From NCBI GenBank assembly GCA_021775755.1, contig JAJFHE010000033.1, positions 1-64,000 on the forward strand: a stretch of DNA of 64,000 nt. Reading direction: 5' to 3'. Below the pieces are notes generated by a model. The model had not been told where the DNA came from. It worked only from the letters and a program-made list of their open reading frames with translations, and did not search any database. Below are positions 1-10,472 of this stretch, in pieces. The position numbers were made by a program, and so were the translations under genes. The DNA comes from Hyphomicrobiales bacterium. Lineage in GTDB: Bacteria; Pseudomonadota; Alphaproteobacteria; Rhizobiales; JAJFHB01. Position 1 is the stretch's first letter; each line of letters starts with the position of its first letter.

Positions 1-295
1 TCGAAACTTCGCAGCAACGCAAGGTCGACCTGCCACGCTGGCAACACCGATACAATTGGCACCGCCCTCATATGGGTATAAACAAAAACACACCCATCAG
101 TCGTCTCGGTCTAACCGAGGACAACCTCTTGAAGCTTCACACCTAGGCCGTGGCTTCACTGCGGCAGATCGTCAAGGCGGAAGCTTGGGGCTGGTGCAGA
201 CCGGGTACCGGTTGTAAATTCACGGGTAATCAGCAAATCCGGTAGCCCGAACAGCTTCACAGAGTGGCAGGTTCCAATCTGAGCTGGAGTAGATC

Positions 296-1426
296 ATGGC
301 GCTTTTAAAATTCAGCACCCTCACGCTCTTTCTGAGCGCGTTTGTTTCCGTCGCGGTCCTTGGTGGAGCGTGGCCGTGGCTGATCCTGGCGCTCGCCATT
401 GCCGCGATGACGCTGGCGGACGAGTTGATCGGCGACTGGCACGGCGGCGCGAAGGATTGGGCCGCACCGCTGTTCAATGCATTCCTCTACGCCAGCCTGC
501 CGTTTCTCGCAGTATTGAGCATGCTCCTGCTTACCTTCGTGAGTTCGGGAGACCCCTTCGCCCTGATCGCCGCAAGCAACCGGTTCTTGGGTTTTGATCT
601 TGCCGCTGCGCGTGAGGCAACGACCACCCTCGATCTCCTTGGAATGACCCTGACGCTTGGCTTCATGTATGGAGCGGCGGCGGTAAATGTCGGCCACGAA
701 CTGGTTCATCGGGTCAACAGGCCATTTGATCTGATGATCGGGCGATGGCTTCTGGCCTTTGCCAGCGACACGACATTCGGGATTGAGCATGTCTATGGCC
801 ACCACAAACATGTGGGAACCTTCTCGGACCCGGCCACGGCGCGACGTGGCGAATATGTCCTGTTCTTTCTGTTCCGCTCAGGCTGGGGACAGTTCCGCAA
901 TGCCTTTTTGATTGAAGCGGCAAGGCTCCGAAACGAAGGGCGCGGACCGTGGACGTGGCACAACCGGGCAATACGCGGACAGCTGATGAGCCTATTTCTT
1001 GCGGCCGTCTTCTACTACGCGGCGGGCTGGATGGGTCTGGCAATATTTGTTGCCTTGGGCGCCATGAGCAAGGTCTTTCTGGAGTCGATAAACTACATCG
1101 AGCATTACGGCCTCGTTCGCGCGCCCGGCAACAGGGTGGAAACCAAGCACTCGTGGGACAGCTACAAATTCTGCTCCAGCGGCGTCCTCTATAACCTCCC
1201 GTTCCACTCCGAACACCACAAGAACGCGGCGAAACGCTATTGGCAGATCGGCACCAACACCACCGCCCCCGAGCTGCCGCACGGTTATTTGACGATGGTG
1301 ATCGTTGCCTGGATCTTTCCAGTGTGGAAGCGGCTCATCCATCCGCGCCTGCGATACTGGGACGAGCATCGCGCGAGCCCGGAAGAGTTGCAATTGATCA
1401 AGGACTACGGCTGGTCACTCAGATAG
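296..1426 (+). CDS. alkB: Alkane 1-monooxygenase / membrane fatty-acid desaturase family protein
   Basis: 376 aa, multiple TM segments, histidine boxes HELVHR, HVYGHHKHVG and LPFHSEHHKNA typical of the AlkB family. Confidence 0.85.
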   Translation: MALLKFSTLTLFLSAFVSVAVLGGAWPWLILALAIAAMTLADELIGDWHGGAKDWAAPLFNAFLYASLPFLAVLSMLLLTFVSSGDPFALIAASNRFLGFDLAAAREATTTLDLLGMTLTLGFMYGAAAVNVGHELVHRVNRPFDLMIGRWLLAFASDTTFGIEHVYGHHKHVGTFSDPATARRGEYVLFFLFRSGWGQFRNAFLIEAARLRNEGRGPWTWHNRAIRGQLMSLFLAAVFYYAAGWMGLAIFVALGAMSKVFLESINYIEHYGLVRAPGNRVETKHSWDSYKFCSSGVLYNLPFHSEHHKNAAKRYWQIGTNTTAPELPHGYLTMVIVAWIFPVWKRLIHPRLRYWDEHRASPEELQLIKDYGWSLR

Positions 1427-1472
1427 TTCCAGACCGTTTCACGGTCATATGGAATCGTCTAGGCCCCGGCTT

Positions 1473-1997
1473 TCACGCGTCCTGCTCGTAGGGCGTAAGG
1501 CGCGGGATCCACGCCGAAACGTTTCGGCGATAGTGCTCATAAGATTCGCCGAACAGGCGGCGCAACAAAGGCTCTTCGTAAAGATACGCCAGAAGCAATA
1601 CGCCGATCACATAAATGGCGAGCCAGACGGCCAGAAACGGCGAACCGAACCACAGCATATAACCGAACACCGCGAGCAATTGCGCCACGTACATCGGATT
1701 GCGCATGTAGAGATACGGGCCGTGCAGGATGAGCCGTTGCGGCATATCGAAATGCGCGGGCGAGCTTCTTGCGTGAATGCCAAAGCACCATGCGCAGCTT
1801 AAAAGCACCAGCGCCCCGGCGATCCATAACGGGATCGCAGCATAACTCACGATGCCCGTGTCAATCGCAAGATCCGGCCTGTACCAGGAAATCAGGATCG
1901 GCACGCAACCGGCAAGAAATCCCGGCACGACGAATACAAACAGAAACGACTTCGCCAACGGCCAAATTTCCGAGCCGGCAGTATTTGATGTAGCCAT
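1473..1997 (-). CDS. Isoprenylcysteine carboxyl methyltransferase / phospholipid methyltransferase family membrane protein
   Basis: 174 aa multi-TM protein with GPYLYMRNPMYVAQLL and EEPLLRRLFGESYEHYRRNVSAWIPR, typical of the ICMT/PEMT fold. Confidence 0.75.
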   Translation of the reverse strand: MATSNTAGSEIWPLAKSFLFVFVVPGFLAGCVPILISWYRPDLAIDTGIVSYAAIPLWIAGALVLLSCAWCFGIHARSSPAHFDMPQRLILHGPYLYMRNPMYVAQLLAVFGYMLWFGSPFLAVWLAIYVIGVLLLAYLYEEPLLRRLFGESYEHYRRNVSAWIPRLTPYEQDA

Positions 1998-2131
1998 GCG
2001 CTCCCTGCATGTTTGTGCCGGAGGCGCCGCCCGCCCGGCTCACGCGCTGAATTGAATGATATTCGCCCGCATTCCAACAGTTCGCGGGCAGCTGGATGCG
2101 CTTATGATCGGCATATCCCGAATGTCACGGA

Positions 2132-2836
2132 CTATATCGCGACGTCGCGCGGCTCCTGTTCTATGACAGGTGCGGCGCGCTCTGAGGCGGCACGCACCGG
2201 CGCAGGCGCGATGGCCCCCGCTTCCTGCTTGACGAACCGCAGCAGCGTGAACAGTCCGAACGGTCGCATGGGACGCTCTTCCACGAGCTGCAGACCGTCC
2301 TGGGTCATTATTGTTTTCTGCGAAAATTCCGGCCGCCATCCAAGCTGCTCGGCGAACGGCGCCAATACCTTTTCAATGAGACCGCGGACACCGTGGTCCT
2401 TACTGAAATGATTGAGAATATAGACTTCACCACCCGGCCGGCACACACGGTCCAGTTCAGCCATGACCTTCGCCGGATCCGGCACCACCGTCATGACATA
2501 CATGGCAACGACCGTATCGAAGCTCTCGTTCTCGAACGCGAGGTCCTGGGCGTCCATTTCGAGCACCGCCTCGACATTGTTGAGACCAAGCCGCCTGACG
2601 CGGTCGCGCGCCTTGTCGAGCATTTCCGGGCTTAGATCGACACCTGTTACACTGAGATGCCGACGATAGCGCGGCAGTGATATCCCGGTGCCCACGCCCA
2701 CTTCAAGGACACGGCCCCGGCGGCGGTTGATCGCATCAACGGCGATGACACGGCCGGCATCGGCGATCTTCCCAAATGACAGATCATAGACCGGCGCCCA
2801 GCGGGCATACGCCCGACGAACCGCATGTTCATCCAT
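2132..2836 (-). CDS. Class I SAM-dependent methyltransferase, PmtA-like (phosphatidylethanolamine N-methyltransferase type)
   Basis: Motif I LEVGVGTGISL, VTGVDLSPEML, RPGGEVYILNHF; start taken at the internal Met (MDEHAVRRAY); the ORF extends to 2911. Confidence 0.7.
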   Translation of the reverse strand: MDEHAVRRAYARWAPVYDLSFGKIADAGRVIAVDAINRRRGRVLEVGVGTGISLPRYRRHLSVTGVDLSPEMLDKARDRVRRLGLNNVEAVLEMDAQDLAFENESFDTVVAMYVMTVVPDPAKVMAELDRVCRPGGEVYILNHFSKDHGVRGLIEKVLAPFAEQLGWRPEFSQKTIMTQDGLQLVEERPMRPFGLFTLLRFVKQEAGAIAPAPVRAASERAAPVIEQEPRDVAI

Positions 2837-2917
2837 CTGTACGATATTCGACAACACCGCCTCCTCCGCCAATTTCCGCCTCAGCCCCTGCTTTCGGGGC
2901 GCCCCGCACAATTCATC

Positions 2918-4177
2918 TCAAACCGAAACGGAATCGGCTTTCATATAATCGCTTGCGTCTAATACTCCAACTGCGAGCGATTTGTCTAAGTCGTTTTCCA
3001 CCGCATCGATCCAGCCGCCTCCGAGCATTCTCGCACCGCTTTCGTCCGTGTCATAAAACACGCACGCCTGACCCGGTGCAACGCCCGTTTCTCCCGCATC
3101 CAGCGTAATCACAGCTCCTTCTTTATCGGACCGCAATTCCGCTTTCAAAGGCGCACTTGTCGAGCGCACTTTGACGTACACCATTTTACCGTGTCTTGCC
3201 TGTTCCGCCAGAGGAAGATCGCCAATCCAGTTAACGTCGCGCAAACGAATACTGCGCGCGATTAGGGCTTCTTTAGGGCCAACCAGCACGGTTTTGGTCC
3301 GAGGGTCCAGTTTGACCACGAACAGAGGCTCGCCCGTTGCAACGCCAAGGCCCCGGCGCTGGCCGATCGTGAAGTGAATGATGCCCTCGTGGCGGCCAAG
3401 CACCCGGCCATCGAGATGGACGATGTTGCCCGGCTCCGCGGCTCCCGGCCGCAGCCGCTCGATAACGGACGCATAGCTGCCATTCGGGACAAAACAGATA
3501 TCCTGGCTGTCCGGTTTCGCGGCCACCTGCAAACCCATTTCCGCGGCAATGGCCCGTGTCTCCGCCTTGCCCAGGGAACCAAGCGGAAACCTTAGAAAAT
3601 CGAGCTGTTCCTGCGTTGTCGCAAACAGAAAATAGCTTTGGTCACGATCCGCGTCATGGGCACGCAACATGTGCCGCCGTCCCGGCACTGCCTCGTCTTC
3701 CCGGCTGACAATGTAATGACCGGTCGCAAGCGCGCGCGCGCCGAGCCCCCGCGCCATTTCAAGTAGATCCCTGAACTTTACCGTCTGATTGCAGCGGACG
3801 CAGGGTATCGGCGTTTCCCCGGCAAGATAACTATCGGCAAACTCTTCCATGACCTCATCGCGGAAGCGCGATTCATAGTCGAGCACGTAGTGGGGAATAC
3901 CGAGGCTCTCGGCCACGCGGCGCGCATCGTGAATGTCCTGACCGGCACAGCAAGCCCCCGTACGGCGCACCGCGTCGCCATGATCGTAGAGTTGCAGCGT
4001 AATGCCGAGCACATCATAGCCCTGATGCGCGAGCAACGCCGCCACGACGGACGAATCGACGCCGCCCGACATTGCCACCACAACCCGGCTGTCCTGCGGC
4101 GGTCCCGCAAGGTCGAGGCTGTTGCGCCCGCTCGAAGGATCGAATGCGGGCTGAAATTGATCAAGAACGCTCAGCAT
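2918..4177 (-). CDS. mnmA: tRNA-specific 2-thiouridylase MnmA
   Basis: PP-loop [61 protein letters not shown]. Confidence 0.96.
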   Translation of the reverse strand: MLSVLDQFQPAFDPSSGRNSLDLAGPPQDSRVVVAMSGGVDSSVVAALLAHQGYDVLGITLQLYDHGDAVRRTGACCAGQDIHDARRVAESLGIPHYVLDYESRFRDEVMEEFADSYLAGETPIPCVRCNQTVKFRDLLEMARGLGARALATGHYIVSREDEAVPGRRHMLRAHDADRDQSYFLFATTQEQLDFLRFPLGSLGKAETRAIAAEMGLQVAAKPDSQDICFVPNGSYASVIERLRPGAAEPGNIVHLDGRVLGRHEGIIHFTIGQRRGLGVATGEPLFVVKLDPRTKTVLVGPKEALIARSIRLRDVNWIGDLPLAEQARHGKMVYVKVRSTSAPLKAELRSDKEGAVITLDAGETGVAPGQACVFYDTDESGARMLGGGWIDAVENDLDKSLAVGVLDASDYMKADSVSV

Positions 4178-4318
4178 GGCGCAGCTTATAGACGTGTGAC
4201 GGGTGGAAATTCAATCGCAATATCGTCGCAACGTGTTCTTGCCCGGTGGCCATTGTGAGTTCTTCCGGTTTTCGACTTTCGCAAGCGCGCGCTGCACCCA
4301 GTAAAATTTGCCCACTAC

Positions 4319-4334
4319 CCGGCAAAACCGGCGG
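4319..4334 (+). promoter_or_regulatory. CCGGCAAAACCGGCGG motif, candidate activator (FlbD/ftr-like) site upstream of fliK
   Basis: CCGG-CAAAA-CCGG about 75 bp upstream of the sigma-54-like promoter; shares CCGGCAA with the palindrome upstream of fliF. Confidence 0.35.
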
Positions 4335-4408
4335 CCTTGGCTTCGCTCCAGTAGGGCACGAAATTTACAACCTATTGAATATCAGAGGTTTTCTCAATCC
4401 GGAAAAAC

Positions 4409-4424
4409 TGGCCCGGTCATTGCT
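4409..4424 (+). promoter_or_regulatory. Candidate sigma-54 (-24/-12) promoter for fliK-flgD
   Basis: TGGCCC-GGTCA-TTGCT matches the TGGCAC-N5-TTGCW consensus, about 50 bp upstream of the fliK start. Confidence 0.65.
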
Positions 4425-4473
4425 TGTATGAACGCACGAACGAATTCGCATGTGAGTTTGTGTGCAGGATACT

Positions 4474-6132
4474 ATGGCACAAGTTGAAAACCAGATTTCG
4501 CCGCCCGAGCGGACCATTATAAAAGAGCAGCGCCCGCCGGCGTCTCCGCGCGGCGAGCAGCGCTCCGGCGAGTTTCGCCATCACCTCAATGCTCTGAGCC
4601 GCGGCGAAGGCACGCCGCAGGATGCGGGACCGCTCGAACCTCCTTCAACGACGCAGACGGCGCCCGCCGTTTCGGAAGGTCCCTCGCAGAGCGCACCGCC
4701 GCACGATACCAACCAGAACGCCATTGAAAGCATTCTGGCCGCGCTCGAAAACGCGCCGCCGGGTGCGAGCAAGCCCGGAACACACATCCGCACGGTTAGC
4801 GATCCGCTGGCCTTCCCACTGCCCGAAGTCCCCGCCAGCTCACTGGACGGCACCGGAACACCGGAGCTTCCAGATCTTGCCGGGACCGCTTTGCTTCAAG
4901 AAATCGGTGCCGGCACAACGCAGCCCGCGCCCGCACAAGAAGAGCTTCCGGCACAGATCGGGCATACCTCGCCGTTCGAGATTACACAGCAACCAGGCGA
5001 TGACGGCCCTGCACTGGCGGCCCTGCAGACGACGGATTCTTTTGCCGAACCGGAAGTTCCCGGCGCGATTGCCGCAAGTCAGGCGCCGGCATCGCAATTG
5101 CGCGGCGTAATTTCCGCGCCAGCGGGCGCGGATCTGACCGCCGCCGAGGCCGCCGGAAGTTATGCGGTGGACGCCGACGCGGCCGCAGAACCCGATCAGC
5201 AGACCGCAGCACCGACCCCCGAAACCCCCGGCCAACCGTCGGCTGAAGCGCTGCCCGCGGCCGCACAATCCGCACCACCGGAGATACCTTCATCAAACGC
5301 CGCACCTGTCCGCGGTGTGCCTGAGACCGCGGCAACTCCGCAGCCCGCACCTATCCGGCCGGCCGGCCCCGTGCCGACCGCAGAGCTGTCATCGAGCAGC
5401 GGCACTCCACAACTTGCCGGAGGCACTGACCCCGGTGCTGATTTCCTTGCCGAAGATGGCCCCACGCGGACCGGCGCAAAACCGCAGGCTGCAGCCCAGG
5501 GCGATACGCCTGCGAGAGCAAGCGCCTCAGCCGCACCGAACGCTGGCCTATCAGGCATCAGCGGCGCCGCAACGCCCACGCTGCCTTTGGAGAGTGCGGC
5601 AATGCCGGGCGCCCTGCCGGTGGAAGGCGCAGCCCCTCCCGCGCCCAATGCGCCAAGCGACAATTCCGTATTGATCCGCCTTGGCCAATCGACCACGCCG
5701 GGTCAGTCGCAGCTGCCCGCTCACACTATAGCCTTTCAGATCGCACGCAGTTTCAGCAACGGTGTAAACCGGTTTGAGATTCGCATCGATCCACCAGAAC
5801 TTGGGCGTATCGATGTCAGACTCGACATGAGCGTCGATGGCCGCGCTCAGGCGCATCTAACCGTCGAGCGGGCGGAAACTCTCGATCTCATGCAGCGCGA
5901 CGCCAGGGTCCTGGAACGCGCACTTGCCGACGCGGGGCTCGACCTTGACCGCGACGGTCTCAATTTCTCCCTGAAGGACCAGGGCGACCCAGACGGTTTT
6001 AGCGATGGCTCGGGCGTTGACGCCGATGCCACGGAACAACCGGACGCAAACGACGACCAGTCGGATCCGTTTGACCAGCCAGGCACCCTGCGCGGCATCA
6101 TAACGGACACGGCTGTCGACATCTCTGTCTAG
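4474..6132 (+). CDS. fliK: Flagellar hook-length control protein FliK
   Basis: Long Pro/Ala-rich region followed by a C-terminal Flg_hook-type domain RFEIRIDPPELGRIDVRLDMSVDGRAQAHLTVERAETLDLMQRDARVLERALADAGL; alternative start at 4462. Confidence 0.88.
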   Translation: MAQVENQISPPERTIIKEQRPPASPRGEQRSGEFRHHLNALSRGEGTPQDAGPLEPPSTTQTAPAVSEGPSQSAPPHDTNQNAIESILAALENAPPGASKPGTHIRTVSDPLAFPLPEVPASSLDGTGTPELPDLAGTALLQEIGAGTTQPAPAQEELPAQIGHTSPFEITQQPGDDGPALAALQTTDSFAEPEVPGAIAASQAPASQLRGVISAPAGADLTAAEAAGSYAVDADAAAEPDQQTAAPTPETPGQPSAEALPAAAQSAPPEIPSSNAAPVRGVPETAATPQPAPIRPAGPVPTAELSSSSGTPQLAGGTDPGADFLAEDGPTRTGAKPQAAAQGDTPARASASAAPNAGLSGISGAATPTLPLESAAMPGALPVEGAAPPAPNAPSDNSVLIRLGQSTTPGQSQLPAHTIAFQIARSFSNGVNRFEIRIDPPELGRIDVRLDMSVDGRAQAHLTVERAETLDLMQRDARVLERALADAGLDLDRDGLNFSLKDQGDPDGFSDGSGVDADATEQPDANDDQSDPFDQPGTLRGIITDTAVDISV

Positions 6133-6192
6133 ACGGTGATGCACGGTTTGAAATCCGTGTAACACCGCCCGCCGCCAAAAGGATCGCGCATT

Positions 6193-6846
6193 ATGGATTT
6201 GAACGGATTGTCAGCCATTGGCTCGCTCGGTCAGGCGGCGCAAAGCCAGCAGACCATAGCCGGCAACTTCGATGCGTTCTTGAACCTGCTCACCACCCAG
6301 TTGCAGAACCAGAACCCGCTTGAGCCGCTCGATACGAACGAGTTCACGGCGCAGCTGGTGCAATTCTCCAGCGTCGAGCAATCGATACAGGCGAATAAGA
6401 ACCTCGAACAGCTCGTTGCCCTGTCTCTGACAACCGCCTTCAACAACGCGGTGGGCTATATCGGCAAGACCGTCGGCGCGGCGGGATCCGTCACACAGTT
6501 GGCAAACGGGGTCGCAACGTGGAACTACTCCATTCCAGCCGACTCACCGGAGACGACCATCACCATTCGCGATGCCGCTGGCGCCACGGTGTTCACCGAG
6601 ACCAAGGCGATCGGCGCCGGCGATGGCGCCTATACCTGGGACGGGCGGCTCGAGAACGGCACTCAGGCACCCGACGGTGCCTATTCCATCGAGTTTGCCG
6701 CCAGTGACACCGAAGGCAATGCCGTAACCGTGACAACGGACATTGAAGGCGTCGTCGAGTCCATAGATATGACCGGCGTTGAGCCGGTACTGACCGTAAA
6801 TGGCTCGCAAATCAACCTCTCCTCCGTCAAAACCATCAAGTCCTGA
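6193..6846 (+). CDS. flgD: Flagellar hook assembly (cap) protein FlgD
   Basis: FLNLLTTQLQNQNPLEPLDTNEFTAQLVQFSSVEQSIQANKNLEQL; downstream FlgD Ig-like region. Confidence 0.95.
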   Translation: MDLNGLSAIGSLGQAAQSQQTIAGNFDAFLNLLTTQLQNQNPLEPLDTNEFTAQLVQFSSVEQSIQANKNLEQLVALSLTTAFNNAVGYIGKTVGAAGSVTQLANGVATWNYSIPADSPETTITIRDAAGATVFTETKAIGAGDGAYTWDGRLENGTQAPDGAYSIEFAASDTEGNAVTVTTDIEGVVESIDMTGVEPVLTVNGSQINLSSVKTIKS

Positions 6847-7007
6847 CGTCCGAAATAGGCTGAATTCAGCCCGTTTCTCGGTGTTGTCCGGATTTGAGGC
6901 AACTTTAGCGAGCCTGTTGAGTCTTCCTTTACCCTGAGCCTTAGGTCTTTTTTAAAGACGCGTGCGTACACTCTGCATGTAAGTTGAGTTTGTGGGTACT
7001 GAGTCAT

Positions 7008-7289
7008 ATGTCTGAAAGCTTCAGGCGTCGCGTTAATTATGTGATTGGTCCGGACGGTAGTCCTTTGACAATCGCGGATTTGCCGCCGACGTCAACACGC
7101 CGCTGGGTCATTCGCCGCAAAGCAGAAGTCGTCGCCGCTGTTCGCGGTGGACTTCTGAGCCTCGAAGAGGCATGCGACCGCTATACTTTAACGGTTGAAG
7201 AGTTTCTCAGCTGGCAGCGTTCCATTGACCGCCACGGATTGCCGGGTCTGCGCGCAACGCGCATTCAGCATTACCGCGAGCCATTCTAG
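7008..7289 (+). CDS. sciP: DUF1153 family protein, SciP-like CtrA inhibitor
   Basis: RRVNYVIGPDGSPLTIADLPPTSTRRWVIRRKAEVVAAVRGGLLSLEEACDRYTLTVEEFLSWQ, typical of SciP; start at ATG 7008. Confidence 0.9.
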   Translation: MSESFRRRVNYVIGPDGSPLTIADLPPTSTRRWVIRRKAEVVAAVRGGLLSLEEACDRYTLTVEEFLSWQRSIDRHGLPGLRATRIQHYREPF

Positions 7290-7421
7290 CCTCAGACCAG
7301 CGGGCGACGTGACGCCCCTCCATTCCTGATTCCGCGCATAAATTAGCGCACCCGCCGTGCCGGGTGCGAACACGCGTTTGCCCGGGTCAATCTTCCGGCC
7401 AACCGCTCTCCCAGGCCTCAC

Positions 7422-7438
7422 CCGGCAAGATTTGCCGG
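7422..7438. promoter_or_regulatory. Perfect palindrome CCGGCAA-GAT-TTGCCGG upstream of fliF
   Basis: 7-bp arms with a 3-bp centre in the 406-bp sciP-fliF intergenic region. Confidence 0.5.
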
Positions 7439-7507
7439 CTCGATATTTCGCGCCGCTCGGAAAAACAGCCGAATCCCTCACATTGTGCCGTTTACGAATT
7501 GTTAGCG

Positions 7508-7522
7508 TTAACAACTTGTTTA
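7508..7522 (+). promoter_or_regulatory. Candidate CtrA box upstream of the fliF operon
   Basis: TTAA-CAACTTG-TTTA, one mismatch to TTAA-N7-TTAA. Confidence 0.5.
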
Positions 7523-7695
7523 GGCATTGCTGGGTAATTTTTGCCTACCGGCTTTCTGGGACGGCAGGCCGCTACAGCGCAAGGAATCTTTTCCCGGCGC
7601 CGCGCACTGCTCGCATTCCCGGAAAACACGCAAAGTTGAGCCTCAGCCCGGCAGAAATCCGGACTGTGGCGCGGAGACATAGGGGTCGAATTTCG

Positions 7696-9375
7696 GTGGG
7701 TGGAATCTTAGAGTTCGTCAGAACCATAGGCGGTACCCGGCTTGCGGCCATGGGAGCCGTGGCGGCGGGCCTCATCGGCTTTTTCATTTTCATAATGCTG
7801 AGGCTTTCTTCGCCGCAGATGGAAATGCTCTATGCCGATCTGACGCTGGAGGACTCAAGCTCCGTCGTGCGCGAGCTGGAAAGCCGCGGCGTTCCCTACG
7901 AAATTCGCAATGAAGGGGGCACGGTGCTGGTGCCGGACGAGCAGGTCCTGCGGGTCCGCCTCGCGCTTGCCGAACAGGGGCTTCCCGCAGGTGGCGCTGT
8001 CGGCTACGAGATCTTCGATTCCGGCGAAACTTTGGGTGCAACCAGTTTCGTTCAGAATATCAACCACTTAAGGGCGCTTGAAGGTGAGCTCGCCCGCACC
8101 ATCCGGGCGATTGACAAGATCCAGCTCGCACGGGTGCATCTTGTGCTGCCGCAACGCGAGCTGTTTTCCCGCGACGTTGCCGATCCCTCAGCCTCGATTG
8201 TCGTGCGCACTCGCGGCGATCTCAGCGGCGGCCAGATCCGCGCCATCCAGCACCTCGTCGCCTCTGCGGTTAAGGAACTGCAGCCGGACCGGGTCGCGAT
8301 CGTCGATGAAAACGGCCGGCTTCTCGCAAGCGGTGCCGGCGACCAGACGGGAGCCGCTCTGTATGGCAGCCTGGAAGAACGCAGCGTCGCCTTTGAGCAG
8401 CGCATGGAAAATCAGCTGCACGAAATAATTGCCAGCGTTGTGGGTCCCGACAACGCTCGCGTTCAGGTCACGTCGGAGCTCGACTACAACCGCGTCACCC
8501 AAACCTCCGACATTTTCGATCCCGAAGGCCAGGTTGTTCGCTCAACCCAGACCAAGGAGCAAACCGCACAATCGGCAGATGCCGCAGCAGATGGTACCGT
8601 GAGCGTCGGCAATGAACTTCCCGGAGCCGATGGCGCCGGCGCCGGCGGTGCGGGCGCAAGTGAAAGCTCCAACGTCACAGAAGAAGTCGTGAACTACGAG
8701 ATCTCCCGCACCACCACCACCGAGGTGCTGGAGGCCGGGCGCATCAAACGGATCTCCGTCGCCGTGCTGCTTGACGGATCATATGCGGAAGCTGCGGACG
8801 GAGCGGTGAACTACACTCCCCGCCCCCAGGAGGAGCTCGACCAGATCGCAGCGCTTGTCCGCTCCGCAATCGGTTTCGACCGCGAGCGCGGCGACCAGGT
8901 GGAAATAGTCAATCTGCGGTTTGCTCCTCTGGCGGAGACGGACGACCTGGCGGTGGAAGAGGAAGGCTTTCTCAACCTGACGAAAGAAGACTATTTCTAC
9001 ATCGCCGAACTTGCGACGCTTCTCATTGTTTCCCTGCTCGTGCTTCTCTTCGTCATTCGCCCGCTCATCCGCCGCATCGTCACACCTGAGGAGCGTCAGG
9101 CACTCGAGCGTGCGGGCGGTGTGGCACAGATTGCCAACGGCACCGGCGGTGTCGCGCAACTGACCGGGCCGGACGGCGAAACAATTGCCGTCTCGGAAAA
9201 CGAAGCGGCGATGCTGCCGACACCGGAGTCCAAAACTTCAAACCTTATCGATGCGACCCAGGCACTCGGTGCGCGTCATGAAGCCTCCCTCCAGAAAATC
9301 GGCGACCTCGTCGAGCGCAACCCGTCCGAAGCGATTTCGATTATCCGCCAGTGGTTGAGTGAGGACGCGGCATGA
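7696..9375 (+). CDS. fliF: Flagellar MS-ring protein FliF
   Basis: [71 protein letters not shown] start at 7696 proposed (ORF open from 7357). Confidence 0.94.
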   Translation: MGGILEFVRTIGGTRLAAMGAVAAGLIGFFIFIMLRLSSPQMEMLYADLTLEDSSSVVRELESRGVPYEIRNEGGTVLVPDEQVLRVRLALAEQGLPAGGAVGYEIFDSGETLGATSFVQNINHLRALEGELARTIRAIDKIQLARVHLVLPQRELFSRDVADPSASIVVRTRGDLSGGQIRAIQHLVASAVKELQPDRVAIVDENGRLLASGAGDQTGAALYGSLEERSVAFEQRMENQLHEIIASVVGPDNARVQVTSELDYNRVTQTSDIFDPEGQVVRSTQTKEQTAQSADAAADGTVSVGNELPGADGAGAGGAGASESSNVTEEVVNYEISRTTTTEVLEAGRIKRISVAVLLDGSYAEAADGAVNYTPRPQEELDQIAALVRSAIGFDRERGDQVEIVNLRFAPLAETDDLAVEEEGFLNLTKEDYFYIAELATLLIVSLLVLLFVIRPLIRRIVTPEERQALERAGGVAQIANGTGGVAQLTGPDGETIAVSENEAAMLPTPESKTSNLIDATQALGARHEASLQKIGDLVERNPSEAISIIRQWLSEDAA

Positions 9376-10460
9376 GCGAACAAAACGCAGCAATAGCACC
9401 CGGCGGTGACGTGCCTCAACTGCCCGAGTTCAAGATCGACCTGCCTGCTGAGGAAATGAAGTACGAGGAGATCTCCGGGTCGGAGAAAGCCGCGGTGCTG
9501 ATGCTCGCTCTCGGTCAGAAGTTCGGCGTGGACATTTGGGAAAGTCTGAACGAGGACGAAGTCAAGGAACTGTCCGTGGCCATGTCGCGGCTGGGACAGA
9601 TTACCGTCGACATGGTCGAGAAGCTGCTTGTCGACTTTGCCTCCAAGATGTCGTCGGCCGGCGCGCTCATGGGCAACTACGATTCCACCGAGCGGCTGTT
9701 GCAGCAATTCCTGCCCGGTGAAAAAGTCCAGCAGGTCATGGAAGAAATCCGCGGCCCCGCTGGCCGTAACATGTGGGAAAAGTTGTCGAACGTTCAGGAT
9801 TCCGTTCTCGCGGCCTATCTCAAGAACGAATACCCCCAAACGGTCGCCGTGGTGCTGTCCAAAATCAAGCCTGACCACGCGGCCTCCGTGCTTTCGATTC
9901 TGCCTGAGGAATTCGCCCTTGAGGTTGTTCAGCGCATGCTCCGCATGGAGTCAGTGCAAAAGGAAGTGCTTGAAAAGGTTGAGCAGACCCTGCGCGCGGA
10001 GTTCATGTCGAACCTGGCAAAGACGAGCCGCCGGGACTCGCACGAGATCATGGCGGAGATTTTCAACTACTTCGACCGGCAGACCGAAAGCCGGTTTATG
10101 ACGACGCTCGAAGAAAACAACCGCGAAGCCGCCGAACGCATTAAAACACTGATGTTCACGTTTGAGGATCTCGGCAAGCTCGACTCTGCCGGCGTCCAGA
10201 CGCTGCTGCGGCAGACGGACAAGGACAAGCTCACTCTTGCCGTCAAGGGCGCGTCCGACACGTTGCGCGACTTCTTCTTCCAGAACATGTCGGAACGCGC
10301 CAGCAAGATGCTGCGCGAGGACATGGAGGTTATGGGCCCGGTTCGCCTCAAGGAGGTGGACGAAGCTCAAATGTACATGGTCAACACCGCGAAAGACCTT
10401 GCCGCCAGCGGCGAGATCATCATTACCAAGAACCGCGGCGACGACGAGCTGATTTACTAA
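9372..10460 (+). CDS. fliG: Flagellar motor switch protein FliG
   Basis: [71 protein letters not shown]. Confidence 0.97.
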   Translation: MSEQNAAIAPGGDVPQLPEFKIDLPAEEMKYEEISGSEKAAVLMLALGQKFGVDIWESLNEDEVKELSVAMSRLGQITVDMVEKLLVDFASKMSSAGALMGNYDSTERLLQQFLPGEKVQQVMEEIRGPAGRNMWEKLSNVQDSVLAAYLKNEYPQTVAVVLSKIKPDHAASVLSILPEEFALEVVQRMLRMESVQKEVLEKVEQTLRAEFMSNLAKTSRRDSHEIMAEIFNYFDRQTESRFMTTLEENNREAAERIKTLMFTFEDLGKLDSAGVQTLLRQTDKDKLTLAVKGASDTLRDFFFQNMSERASKMLREDMEVMGPVRLKEVDEAQMYMVNTAKDLAASGEIIITKNRGDDELIY

Positions 10461-10472
10461 AGGCGGAAGTTC

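Noticed and set aside
7526-7545. TGGGTAATTTTTGCC as a sigma-54 promoter for fliF
   Set aside because: GG-to-GC spacing is off by one or two bases; fliF is usually not sigma-54 dependent in this type of operon.
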